Positions 14,989-22,642 of a stretch of 22,695 bases of DNA are shown here, in pieces. The DNA lies in NCBI GenBank assembly GCA_910585265.1, contig CAJUCA010000049.1:1-22695 (forward strand), given 5' to 3'. The notes under the pieces are model-generated. The model was not told the origin of the DNA. It ran no database searches and saw nothing but the letters and a program-made list of their open reading frames with translations. Position 1 is the stretch's first letter. The number at the start of each line of letters is the position of its first letter. A program made the position numbers and the translations under genes. Source of the stretch: an uncultured Oscillospiraceae bacterium (GTDB taxonomy: Bacteria > Bacillota > Clostridia > Oscillospirales > Oscillospiraceae).

Positions 14989-15111
14989 GCACTTTTTTCC
15001 GCCGGATTTGCCTTTTTTTGGTTGTAATCCGCCATTTGTTCGCACAAACATCCGTTTTATCCAGCAAATGTTTATTCGAGCCCCTCCTCTTTTTCTCCCG
15101 GATTTGTGCGC
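14989..15111. other. AT-rich spacer upstream of the dcw promoter
   Basis: This non-coding stretch is much richer in A and T than the rest of the window. It contains a near-perfect palindrome, TGTTCGCACAAACA (15037-15050), about 50 bp upstream of the -35 box, and two imperfect 14-bp direct repeats on the minus strand (AACATTTGCTGGAT and AACAAATGGCGGAT). It could hold a regulator site or UP-like sequence. No gene is seen. Confidence 0.4.
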
Positions 15112-15147
15112 AAAAAAGCCCGCCGTGTCCATGCACGGCGGGCTTTT
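15112..15147 (-). terminator. intrinsic terminator after the coiled-coil gene
   Basis: A 14-bp perfect stem, AAAAGCCCGCCGTG (15114-15127) / CACGGCGGGCTTTT (15134-15147), with a 6-nt loop, followed on the minus strand by six T residues (15112-15117). It ends the coaD-side transcript 30 nt after the stop and insulates the dcw promoter. It is close to symmetrical and could act on either strand. Confidence 0.9.
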
Positions 15148-15178
15148 CCCTGATTTTGTTGTCCCATATACCGGGCCT

Positions 15179-15700
15179 TTACCGATCCGTCTCGGCGTCG
15201 TACATTCTGCTGCCCCCGGAGGAGGAGCTGCCCCCGGAGCCGGAGCCCATGCCGGAGCGGAACTGGTTGTGCACCTGCCGCATCTCCGAATGCGCGGCGG
15301 CCAGGGCATCCTCCGTGCGGCGCAGGAGGTCCACGCAGTATTCGTTGGCCTCCCGGCGGGCACGCCTGGCGTCCTCCTCGGCCTGGTTCAGGATCTCCCG
15401 GGCCTTCTGCCGGGCCTGGTTCATCACCGGGGCCTCGCTCACCATCTGGTTGGCCTCGATCTCCGCCCGCTTGCGGATCTCCTCCGCCTCCCGCTTGGCG
15501 GTGGCGATGTACTCGTTCCGGGCACTGAGGATCTTCCGGGCCTCTGCCAGATCCACCGGGAGCTGCTTCTTGGCGTCCTCAATGAGATCCAGAGCCTTGT
15601 CCCGGTCGATCACGCATTTCTCCCCGCTGAAGGCGGCGTTCTTCGCCTCATCGATCATGTCGAACAGCATATCCAGCAGCTCGTCTACGGCAGTCGCCAT
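15179..15700 (-). CDS. coiled-coil protein of unknown function with a Gly/Ser tail
   Basis: I do not recognise a named family with certainty. The 173-residue protein has a short helical N-terminus (VDELLDMLFDMIDEAKNAAF), then a long, highly charged Ala/Glu/Arg-rich helix (about 40-150), and a low-complexity tail of Gly and Ser (about 151-165) ending MYDAETDR. No signal peptide or membrane segment is visible. Such proteins are often labelled ATPase or V-type ATPase subunit H because of generic coiled-coil similarity; no ATP-binding motif is present, so I would not use that label. The layout is loosely DivIVA-like. It lies between coaD and the dcw promoter, after repeat copy C, with its own ribosome-binding site (AGGAGAG) and a strong terminator after it. 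A cell-envelope or division role is only a guess from position. Confidence 0.82.
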   Translation of the reverse strand: MATAVDELLDMLFDMIDEAKNAAFSGEKCVIDRDKALDLIEDAKKQLPVDLAEARKILSARNEYIATAKREAEEIRKRAEIEANQMVSEAPVMNQARQKAREILNQAEEDARRARREANEYCVDLLRRTEDALAAAHSEMRQVHNQFRSGMGSGSGGSSSSGGSRMYDAETDR

Positions 15701-15737
15701 TTCCGATCTCTCCTTTTGTCAATGGATATCAGATGTA

Positions 15738-15899
15738 AGAACCTGTATTCACAGCCGAGGATGCCGGGTGGGCGAGGGATTTTTTCGCCAGACAAGGCGC
15801 GTTTTCGCGGGAATACTTTGTGTATTGCAAGAAAACGCAACGCGGTATGGCGGAAAAAGCACCGTCCAGACGGCGTTTGAGGTTGTGAATACAGGTTCT
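15738..15899 (+). repeat. 162-bp inverted-repeat element, copy C
   Basis: This is the most perfect copy, with 16-bp exact terminal inverted repeats (AGAACCTGTATTCACA). Inner arms GCGTTTTC (15799-15806) and GAAAACGC (15831-15838) pair, and the apex is AATAC (15812-15816) / GTATT (15822-15826) with a 5-nt loop. It is inverted relative to copies A and B. It lies 7 nt after the coaD stop and 37 nt before the start of the coiled-coil gene, so it fills the gap. No ORF. Confidence 0.92.
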
Positions 15900-15906
15900 A
15901 AACCGT

Positions 15907-16404
15907 TCAGCCCTCCTGGGCCGCGCCCGCCACCTTGGCGCGCACCTCCTCGATGATCTGCCGGGGCACGAAGTCGGACAGATCCGCCCCGTACCGGGCC
16001 ATCTCCTTCACCACCGTGGAGCTGAGGTAGGCATACTTGGGCCGGGTATACAGGAATATGGTGTCCAGCCGGGAGTAGAGCTTGGCGTTGATCATGGCCA
16101 TCTGGATCTCCGCCTCGTAGTCGGACACCGCCCGCAGCCCCTTCACCAGCACCCGGGAACGGCTCCGCCGGGCGTACTCCGCCACCAGCTCCCGGGAGCA
16201 GTCCGCCTTTACGTTGGGCAGATCCTCCGTCACCCTGCGGATCAGCTCCACCCGCTCCTCCGGGGAAAACAGGCCGGAGTCCTTGGCGGAGTTCACGCTG
16301 ACGCACACGATCAGCTCGTCGAAGATGGCGGCGGCCCGCTTGATGATGTCCAGGTGGCCCAGGGTCACCGGGTCGAAGCTGCCGGGGTAGATGGCGCGTC
16401 TCAT
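15907..16404 (-). CDS. coaD: phosphopantetheine adenylyltransferase
   Basis: CoaD converts 4'-phosphopantetheine and ATP to dephospho-CoA and pyrophosphate, the penultimate step of CoA synthesis. The 165-residue length is typical. The nucleotidyltransferase motif is YPGSFDPVTLGHLDII (6-21, the TxGH box). KGLRAVSDYEAEIQMAMIN is the substrate and oligomer segment, and LSSTVVKE is the ISSTxVRE signature. The start codon overlaps the rsmD stop as ATGA (16401-16404). The rsmD-coaD pair is a common arrangement in Firmicutes. Repeat copy C begins 7 nt after the stop. Confidence 0.97.
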   Translation of the reverse strand: MRRAIYPGSFDPVTLGHLDIIKRAAAIFDELIVCVSVNSAKDSGLFSPEERVELIRRVTEDLPNVKADCSRELVAEYARRSRSRVLVKGLRAVSDYEAEIQMAMINAKLYSRLDTIFLYTRPKYAYLSSTVVKEMARYGADLSDFVPRQIIEEVRAKVAGAAQEG

Positions 16405-16952
16405 GGGTTTGCCCTCCTGCGGTACAGGGTAAATTTGATCTTGCCGTAGCGGTACTCCTTCCCCTTCTCATAGGGGGCGGGCACCTCCGGCAAGAGGCGG
16501 TCCGCCGGACTTTCGCACACCATTATACCATGTTCTACCACGATGTCAATCGTTGTGATCAGCTCCATGGCCCGCTCCAGGCTGCCGGAGGCGTAGGGCG
16601 GGTCCAGGAACACCAGCCCGTATTTCTCCCGGCACCGGGTAAGGTAGGCGGCAAAATCCTTTCCGTGGCAGGCGGCGCGGTCCTCAAAGCCGCAGGTCTT
16701 GAGGTTGCGCCGGACGGTGTTCAGGGCGGCGGGCGCACTGTCCACAAAGTCGCAGAAGGCCGCGCCCCGGCTCAGGCACTCGATGCCAAGCTGTCCCGTT
16801 CCGGCGAACAGGTCCAGCACCCGCCTGCCCTCGATGTCGAACTGGATCGCACTGAACAGCCCCTCCTTCACCCGGTCGGTGGTGGGCCGTGTGTCCAGGC
16901 CGGGCAGCTCCGCCAGCCGCCTGCCCCGGGCGGTTCCCGTGATCACTCTCAT
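16401..16952 (-). CDS. rsmD: 16S rRNA (guanine-966-N2)-methyltransferase
   Basis: RsmD methylates N2 of G966 in 16S rRNA with SAM. The protein is 183 residues. It begins MRVITGTARGRRL, the family start, with the SAM-binding DLFAGTG (47-53) and the catalytic DPPY (117-120). A longer in-frame start exists 87 nt upstream, inside uvrC, but the ATG at 16950-16952 overlaps the uvrC stop as ATGA and matches the family N-terminus. The same ATGA overlap links it to coaD, so uvrC-rsmD-coaD is one translationally coupled set. Confidence 0.95.
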   Translation of the reverse strand: MRVITGTARGRRLAELPGLDTRPTTDRVKEGLFSAIQFDIEGRRVLDLFAGTGQLGIECLSRGAAFCDFVDSAPAALNTVRRNLKTCGFEDRAACHGKDFAAYLTRCREKYGLVFLDPPYASGSLERAMELITTIDIVVEHGIMVCESPADRLLPEVPAPYEKGKEYRYGKIKFTLYRRRANP

Positions 16953-18796
16953 GGCGCGTCCTCCTTGTCTGTCGGTTCCCCTGCGGAGTGGAAGTGGGCG
17001 TATACCGCCTGGGCGGTGTTTTTGGGCACCACGGCGCAAAGCTCCTCCAGCGAAGCCCCCTTTACCGCCTTCACGCTCTTGAACGCCTTCAGAAGCTGGC
17101 CCTTCCGGGTGGGTCCCACCCCGGGAATGCCGTCCAGTGCCGAGCCCTTCAGGTGCCCCGCCTGCTGCTGCCGGTGGAACTCGATGGCGAAGCGGTGGGT
17201 CTCCTCCTGGATGCGGCCCACCATGGCGAACAGGGCCTGGTTGGACTGTATGCCGATCTCCCGGCCGTCCCCAGCCTGGAGGGCCCGGGTGCGGTGGCGG
17301 CTGTCCTTCACCATGCCGTAGGCCGGGATGTCCCCCAGCCCCAGCCTGCCCAACGCCTCCTGGGCTGCCCTCACCTGCCCCGCCCCGCCGTCGATGAGCA
17401 GCAGGCCGGGCCTGTCCGCGAACTTCTCGTCCCCGTCCAGGTAGCGGCGGAACCGGCGTTCCACCACCTGCTCCATGGAGGCGTAGTCGTCGGCGTGGGG
17501 CATATCCTTCAGCTTGAAATGGCGGTAATCCCGCTTCAGCGGCCTGCCGTCGATGTGGACGGTCATGGACGCCACAATGTCCGAGCTGCCCGTGTTGGAG
17601 ATATCAAAGGCCTCAATCCGGCGGGGCGGCTCGTCCAGCCCCAGCAGAACCCCCAGGGCCTCCGTCAGCTTGGAACGCCGCTCCTCCGCCGTGGTGGCCC
17701 GGAGCACCTCCTCGGCGGCGTTTTCGTTGGCCAGCCTAACCAGCTCCATCTTGGCCCCCCGCTGGGGCGTCAGCACCTCCACCTTCCGGCCCACCGCCTC
17801 CGTCAGCATACGGGCCAGCTCCACCTGCTCGTCGATGTCGCAGGGCAGGAGGATCTGCCGGGGGAGCTGGCCCCGCCCGCCGTAATACTGGGCCGCCAGG
17901 GTGGACACGGTGGTCTGCTCGTCCTCCATGGGGACGGACAGCAGCTCCCAGTCCTTGGCCGCCAGCTCCCCGCCCATGTAGTGCAGCACCACGAAGCAGC
18001 TCTTGGCCTCCCCCCGGTGGTAGCCCACCACGTCCGTGTCCGCCAGGGAGCCCGCCACCGCCTTCTGCCGGGTGGACAGCAGCTGGATGGACCGGATCCG
18101 GTCCCGGAGCTGGGCGGCCTTCTCAAACCGCAGCTCCTCCGCCGCCAGCTCCATCTCGGCGGTCAGCTCGTCCACCACCTCGTCCAGCCGCCCCTCCAGC
18201 AGCCGCACCGCCTGGTCGATGGACCGCCCGTACTGGCTTTGATCCATCTCCTCCCGGCAGTAGCCGTCGCACACGCCCATGTGGAAGTTGAGGCAGGGCC
18301 GCTCCTTCCCGATGTCCCGGGGGAACTTCCGGCGGCACCCCGGCAGGCGCAGAGCCTCCCGCAGGGCGTCGATGATGCCCTGGCTGGCAAACCGCCCGCC
18401 GTAAGGCCCGAAGTACCGCGCCCTGTCGTCCTCCGCCTTGGCGGACAGGGAAAACCGGGGGTACTCCCCCGCCGACAGCCGGATATAGGGATAGCCCTTG
18501 CTGTCCTTCAGCAGGATGTTATACCGGGGCTGGTGCCGCTTGATGAGGGCGCACTCCAGCACCAGGGCCTCAAACTCGGACTGCACCACGATCACGTCGA
18601 AGTGGTCGATCTGGGACACCATGGCCCGGGTCTTTTCGTTGTGGCGGGACTGGTCCTGGAAATACTGGCTCACCCGGTTTTTCAGGGCCTTGGCCTTGCC
18701 CACGTAGATCACTTCGCTGGCCCCGTTCTGCATGATGTAGACGCCCGGCTTCAGGGGCAAAGCGTGGGCCTTGTCCCGCAGCTCCTCAAATGTCAT
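16949..18796 (-). CDS. uvrC: excinuclease ABC subunit C
   Basis: UvrC makes both incisions in nucleotide excision repair. The 615-residue protein shows, in order: the GIY-YIG nuclease (about 12-95: LKPGVYIMQ ... EVIYVGKAKALKNRV), a Cys-containing region around 155-180, the UVR domain that contacts UvrB (about 200-235: ELAAEELRFEKAAQLRDRI), the RNase H-like nuclease (about 380-540: RIEAFDISNTGSSDIVASM, LLLIDGGAGQV), and a helix-hairpin-helix end (LDGIPGVGPTRKGQLL). All expected domains are present. The ribosome-binding site is GGGGGG about 9 nt upstream. No good promoter is seen in the 84 nt between it and the HPr terminator, so it may depend on read-through. Confidence 0.97.
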   Translation of the reverse strand: MTFEELRDKAHALPLKPGVYIMQNGASEVIYVGKAKALKNRVSQYFQDQSRHNEKTRAMVSQIDHFDVIVVQSEFEALVLECALIKRHQPRYNILLKDSKGYPYIRLSAGEYPRFSLSAKAEDDRARYFGPYGGRFASQGIIDALREALRLPGCRRKFPRDIGKERPCLNFHMGVCDGYCREEMDQSQYGRSIDQAVRLLEGRLDEVVDELTAEMELAAEELRFEKAAQLRDRIRSIQLLSTRQKAVAGSLADTDVVGYHRGEAKSCFVVLHYMGGELAAKDWELLSVPMEDEQTTVSTLAAQYYGGRGQLPRQILLPCDIDEQVELARMLTEAVGRKVEVLTPQRGAKMELVRLANENAAEEVLRATTAEERRSKLTEALGVLLGLDEPPRRIEAFDISNTGSSDIVASMTVHIDGRPLKRDYRHFKLKDMPHADDYASMEQVVERRFRRYLDGDEKFADRPGLLLIDGGAGQVRAAQEALGRLGLGDIPAYGMVKDSRHRTRALQAGDGREIGIQSNQALFAMVGRIQEETHRFAIEFHRQQQAGHLKGSALDGIPGVGPTRKGQLLKAFKSVKAVKGASLEELCAVVPKNTAQAVYAHFHSAGEPTDKEDAP

Positions 18797-18880
18797 AGCG
18801 CACGCCCCCCATTGTCACGCTGCGCATCCTTCGCAACGGGGCCCAAGTCCCCTGCTCCCGGACGCTCCGCGCTTCTGATG

Positions 18881-18910
18881 AAAAAAAGTGCCGCTTACCG
18901 CGGCACTTTT
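18881..18910 (-). terminator. intrinsic terminator after the HPr gene
   Basis: An 11-bp stem, AAAAGTGCCGC (18884-18894) / GCGGCACTTTT (18900-18910), with a 5-nt loop, followed on the minus strand by a run of seven T residues (18881-18887). It lies 16 nt after the HPr stop. Leakage would feed uvrC. Confidence 0.9.
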
Positions 18911-18925
18911 CAAAACTTCGCTGAA

Positions 18926-19189
18926 TTACTCGGAGAACTCGGAATTGATCAGCTCTACCAGCGCGCTGATGGCGGCCTCCTCATCGGGGCCGTCGGCAAT
19001 GAGGTTGATGGCCGTGCCCTTCACGATGCCCAGGGACAAAACCCCCAGCAGGCTCTTGGCGTTCACGCGGCGGTCTTCCTTCTCCACCCAGATGGAGCTT
19101 TTGAACTCGTTGGCTTTCTGAATAAAAAACGTGGCCGGACGGGCGTGCAGGCCAACCTGGTTGTTTACCATAGTCTCTTTCATAAACAT
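18926..19189 (-). CDS. HPr family phosphocarrier protein
   Basis: HPr relays phosphate from enzyme I to the sugar-specific PTS enzymes II, and in Gram-positive bacteria also acts as a catabolite-repression signal when phosphorylated on Ser46. With the start I chose (ATG 19187-19189, MFMKETMVNN), the 87-residue protein places the active-site histidine at H15 in GLHARPA and the regulatory serine at S46 in NAKSLLGVLSLG, the canonical numbering. GGAGGG lies 9 nt upstream of that ATG. A longer reading to 19258 has no support. Keeping H15 makes it a true HPr rather than Crh. No ptsI is adjacent. The gene stands alone between its own promoter and terminator. Confidence 0.93.
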   Translation of the reverse strand: MFMKETMVNNQVGLHARPATFFIQKANEFKSSIWVEKEDRRVNAKSLLGVLSLGIVKGTAINLIADGPDEEAAISALVELINSEFSE

Positions 19190-19280
19190 GAGCGTATTCC
19201 CTCCATCAAAAAGTTTCGGCTCCGGGCAGCCCATGTTATGCCGCCTGCCCGCCCTCAATTCCGAATCTTTGTACGTTGAT

Positions 19281-19310
19281 AGGATACCAAATTTAGCCCC
19301 CGATCGTCAA
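19281..19310 (-). promoter_or_regulatory. HPr gene promoter (sigma-A type)
   Basis: Minus-strand TTGACG (19305-19310), 18-nt spacer, TATCCT (19281-19286). The leader is about 85 nt and contains an inverted repeat of the GGGCGGGCAGGCGG / GGGCTGCCCGG kind, without a clear terminator. No cre site was identified with confidence. Confidence 0.72.
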
Positions 19311-19345
19311 GAGCATTTTCACCAAATTCTCGTGGGCACTTTTAG

Positions 19346-19390
19346 AAAAACCGCCTACAATTCACCATCCCAACTGTCCCCGGCAGGCGG
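19346..19390 (-). terminator. possible terminator after mutS2
   Basis: On the minus strand CCGCCT (19385-19390) pairs with AGGCGG (19351-19356), followed by five T residues (19346-19350). The loop is long (about 28 nt), which makes it a weaker candidate than the two other terminators in this window. Confidence 0.5.
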
Positions 19391-19397
19391 ACGCGGA

Positions 19398-21782
19398 TCA
19401 CCGCAGCGTGGCCACCGTCACGCCGTCCTCCCCCTCGCCGTACACGCCGGGGCGGTACTCCTTCACGTAGCGGCTCTTTTTCAGGTGCTCCCGCACCGCC
19501 TTGCGCAGCGCGCCGGTGCCCTTGCCGTGGATGATGGTCACCGTCTCCAGCTTGCCCATGAGGGCGTTGTCCAGGAACAGGTCCACCGCGCCGATGGCCT
19601 CGTCCACCATCATGCCCCGCAGGTCCAGCTCCGCCTTGGCCGCCGCCGTCCGGAAGGGACGGCTCACCGCCGCGGCCCGGGCCTTGTCCTTCGCGCTCTG
19701 CTTCTTCCGGGCGGTGACGTCCTCCAGCACCCGCACCTCGTCCTGCTTGGCCTTCAGCTTCAAAATCCCCGCCTGGAGCTGGAGGGTGCCGTCCTTGTTC
19801 ACCCCCACCACCTCCGCCTGGGTGCCCATTTTGAGCAGCTCTACCGTGTCGCCCAACACCGCATCCCGGGTGGGGGGCGGGGGCGGCAGCTCCTCCTTCC
19901 GCCCGCCCAGGGCGGCGTCCGCCTCGTTCAGCTTCCGGCGCAGCTGGGCCCGCTCCTCGTTGTCATCGATCCACTCCTTCGCCTGCTCCTGGCGGCGGCG
20001 CATCTCGTTCAGCTCTTTGAACGTCCGGTCGGCGGCGTCCCTGGCCTGCTCCAGGATGGCCCGGGCCTCCGCCTGGGCCTTCTCGGTGGCCTTCCGGCGT
20101 TCCTCCTCGATCCGCTGGCGGTACTGCTCCGCCTGGGCGCGGGCCTCCTCCATCTCCCGGCGCAGGCGGGCGGCCTGCTCCTTCTCCTTCTCCATGGCCT
20201 GCCGCTGCAGGTCCAGCTGGCTGAGCACGTCCTCAAAACGCACGTTTTCCGCGTCAATCCGGTCGGCGGCCTTCTGGATGATATAGCCGGGCAGGCCCAG
20301 CCGCCGGGAGATGGCGAAGGCGTTGGACTTGCCGGGTATGCCGATGAGCACCCGGTAGGTGGGGGCCAGGGTCTCAACGTCAAACTCGCAGGAGGCGTTT
20401 TCCACCCCGGCGGTGGTCATGGCGTACACCTTCAGCTCCGCGTAGTGGGTGGTGGCGGCCACATTGGCCCCCATGGCCCGGGCGGACTCGATGATGGCGG
20501 CGGCCAGGGCGGCCCCCTCCACCGGGTCGGTGCCCGCCCCCAGCTCGTCGAACAGGATCAGGGTGCCGCTGTCCGCCTGCTCCAGAATGGCCACAATGTT
20601 GGTCATGTGGGAGGAGAAGGTGGACAGGGACTGGTCGATGGACTGCTCGTCCCCGATGTCCGCCAGCACCGCCGAGCACACCCTGACGGTGGAGCCGTCG
20701 GCGGCGGGAATGTGCAGGCCGCACTGGGCCATCAGGGTCAGCAGGCCCAGGGTTTTCAGCGTCACCGTCTTGCCGCCGGTGTTGGGCCCGGTGATCACCA
20801 GGGTGTCGAAGCTCCCCCCCAGCCTCAGATCGTTTCGCACCGCGGTCTTGGCGTCCAGCAGGGGGTGGCGGGCCCTTCTCAGCTCGATGTGATCCCCCAG
20901 GGCAGGCTCCATGGCCCCCATGGCGGAGGACAGCTTGGCCCGGGCGAAAATGCAGTCCAGGGAGATGAGGGTCTGGTAATCGTCCTCAATGTCGGTTTTG
21001 AACCCGGCGCAGTCGGCGGACAGCTCCGCCAGAATGCGCTCGATCTCCTTCTGCTCCTTGGCCTGAAGCTCCCGCAGCTCGTTGTTGGCGTTCACCACCC
21101 CCATGGGCTCGATGAAGAAGGTGCCGCCGGAGCCGGACACGTCGTGCACCAGGCCGGGTATGTCGTTCTTGTGCTCGCTCTTGACGGGCACCACGTACCG
21201 CCCGCCCCGCATGGTGATGATAGCGTCCTGCAAATACTTGGACTGGTTGGACGAGATGAGCCGGTTGAGCACGTCCCGCACCTTGCCCGCCGCCGCCCGG
21301 ATGTGCCGCCGGATGTCCGCCAGCTCCGGGGAGGCGGCGTCGGCGATCTCCTCCTCGCTGAGGATGGACCCGGTGATCTTGTCCTCCAGGAAGCGGTTGG
21401 CGGTGAGGCTTTCAAAGTAGCCGTCCAGCACGGTTTTCCCCTCGCCCCCGCCGGAGCCGTACTCCCGGACATTCCGGGCGCACCGCAGCACCAGGGCGAT
21501 GTCCAGCAGCTCCCGCGTATTCAGCGCGCCCCCCCGGTCCGCCCGCTGGAGGGCCGCCGCCACCGGGCGTATGCCGGACAGGGACGGGGTGCCGTGCTTC
21601 ACCAGCAGGTCGAAGGCGGCGGAGGTCTGCTTTTGCAGACGGCTCACGTCGCCGGGGACGGACAGGGGCCGCAGGGCAAGGCACCGCTCCCGGCCCTCCT
21701 CGGTGGCCGCCTCCTCCGCCAGCAGGGCCAGCACCCGGGGCAGCTCCAGAGTCTCTATGGATTTTTCAAATAATGGTGTCAT
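19398..21782 (-). CDS. mutS2: MutS2 / RqcU, Smr-domain MutS homologue
   Basis: MutS2 is a MutS-type ATPase with a C-terminal Smr nuclease domain. It suppresses recombination in some bacteria, and in B. subtilis it splits collided ribosomes for rescue. The protein of 794 residues lacks the mismatch-reading domain I, as expected. Walker A is GPNTGGKT (332-339), Walker B DELGAGTDP lies around 410, a long charged coiled coil (about 510-635) follows, and the Smr domain starts at LDLRGMMVDEA and includes HGKGTG. I start it at ATG 21780-21782 because GAGGA lies 8 nt upstream; a TTG 15 nt earlier overlaps that ribosome-binding site. It lies 36 nt after recO. Confidence 0.96.
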   Translation of the reverse strand: MTPLFEKSIETLELPRVLALLAEEAATEEGRERCLALRPLSVPGDVSRLQKQTSAAFDLLVKHGTPSLSGIRPVAAALQRADRGGALNTRELLDIALVLRCARNVREYGSGGGEGKTVLDGYFESLTANRFLEDKITGSILSEEEIADAASPELADIRRHIRAAAGKVRDVLNRLISSNQSKYLQDAIITMRGGRYVVPVKSEHKNDIPGLVHDVSGSGGTFFIEPMGVVNANNELRELQAKEQKEIERILAELSADCAGFKTDIEDDYQTLISLDCIFARAKLSSAMGAMEPALGDHIELRRARHPLLDAKTAVRNDLRLGGSFDTLVITGPNTGGKTVTLKTLGLLTLMAQCGLHIPAADGSTVRVCSAVLADIGDEQSIDQSLSTFSSHMTNIVAILEQADSGTLILFDELGAGTDPVEGAALAAAIIESARAMGANVAATTHYAELKVYAMTTAGVENASCEFDVETLAPTYRVLIGIPGKSNAFAISRRLGLPGYIIQKAADRIDAENVRFEDVLSQLDLQRQAMEKEKEQAARLRREMEEARAQAEQYRQRIEEERRKATEKAQAEARAILEQARDAADRTFKELNEMRRRQEQAKEWIDDNEERAQLRRKLNEADAALGGRKEELPPPPPTRDAVLGDTVELLKMGTQAEVVGVNKDGTLQLQAGILKLKAKQDEVRVLEDVTARKKQSAKDKARAAAVSRPFRTAAAKAELDLRGMMVDEAIGAVDLFLDNALMGKLETVTIIHGKGTGALRKAVREHLKKSRYVKEYRPGVYGEGEDGVTVATLR

Positions 21783-21817
21783 GATCAAATTCCTCAATGG
21801 TTCGGGCCGGGCCGCCG

Positions 21818-22585
21818 TCAGGGCCTCCCGGCAGGTTTATAGGTAATGGATTTGTAGAAGTCCAGCGTCCGGAAGCCCCGCTCCAGCCGGGTCATGAGAT
21901 AAGCCTCCGCCGCGTCCCCCATCCGCTTCATGCCCTCCCCGTCCAGCCGGAAGGACAGCAGACGCTTCCGGGGGCCCCAGACAATGTGCCGCAGGGCCGC
22001 CAGCGACGACGGGGTCAGCGGCATGGATACCCCCTCCCCCAGGCGGCTCCGGCAGGCGGCGCAGTGGACGGTTCCCTCTCCCAGATGGATGTGAGGCTCC
22101 AACGGCTGCTCCCGGAAGCACACCCCGCACCGCTCCAGCTGGGGCTCATACCCCGCCAGGGCCATGGCCCGCCACTCAAAGGCCGCCTTCACCTGGGCCG
22201 GGGAAACCGGGAGCTTATCCAGGGCGTGGAGGCAGTTCAGCGTCACCGCCAGAAGGCCGGGGTCGGGCTGGCCCTCCTCCGCCAGGGCCTCGGTGACCTC
22301 CGCCAGATAGCTGGCCAGGGACAGCTTTTCCAGATCCGCCCTGATCCCGTCAAACAGCCGCTCCGACGCCGTCTCCTTCACCGACCACATCTCCCGGAAC
22401 TCGTACAGGGTGAATTCCCCCCAGACCAATAGCTGGCAGGCGGCGGCAATCACGCTCCCCTTCTTCCGGCACCCCCGGGCGGACACGGTGAGCTTGCCCT
22501 CCTGTTCCGTCAGCAGGGTGAGGATCTTGTCCGATTCCTTGTAATTCACCTCGCGCAGGACGAGGGCGTTGGTGGTCAGGTGCAT
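21818..22585 (-). CDS. recO: DNA repair protein RecO
   Basis: RecO binds single-stranded DNA and SSB and, with RecR, loads RecA at gaps. The 255-residue protein has the N-terminal OB fold (1-80: LVLREVNYKESDKILTLLT and SARGCRKKGS) and a helical C-terminal part with a four-Cys zinc site (C153, C156, C175, C178). The start has GGAG about 8 nt upstream. A short GC hairpin (CCCGGC 22606-22611 / GCCGGG 22617-22622) lies just upstream of the ribosome-binding site. mutS2 follows 36 nt downstream in the same direction, so the two are probably co-transcribed. Confidence 0.95.
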   Translation of the reverse strand: MHLTTNALVLREVNYKESDKILTLLTEQEGKLTVSARGCRKKGSVIAAACQLLVWGEFTLYEFREMWSVKETASERLFDGIRADLEKLSLASYLAEVTEALAEEGQPDPGLLAVTLNCLHALDKLPVSPAQVKAAFEWRAMALAGYEPQLERCGVCFREQPLEPHIHLGEGTVHCAACRSRLGEGVSMPLTPSSLAALRHIVWGPRKRLLSFRLDGEGMKRMGDAAEAYLMTRLERGFRTLDFYKSITYKPAGRP

Positions 22586-22642
22586 AATAACGCTCCTATG
22601 TACGCCCCGGCGGTTTGCCGGGACGCTTGGATTCAGAACCTA

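Noticed and set aside
15030..15055. LexA/SOS box upstream of the dcw promoter
   Set aside because: The minus strand has a CGAAC half-site (GCGAACAAATGG), but the second half does not match GTTCG and the palindrome is in the opposite arrangement.
18797..18880. Separate promoter for uvrC
   Set aside because: No -35/-10 pair with acceptable spacing was found; the stretch is GC-rich with only a GGGGGG ribosome-binding site.
16988..19279. Plus-strand ORF of 763 codons opposite uvrC and the HPr gene
   Set aside because: It spans two genes, a terminator and a promoter on the other strand; no recognisable protein features.
19131..21773. Plus-strand ORF of 880 codons opposite mutS2
   Set aside because: Antisense shadow with compositionally odd translation; MutS2 on the other strand is clear.
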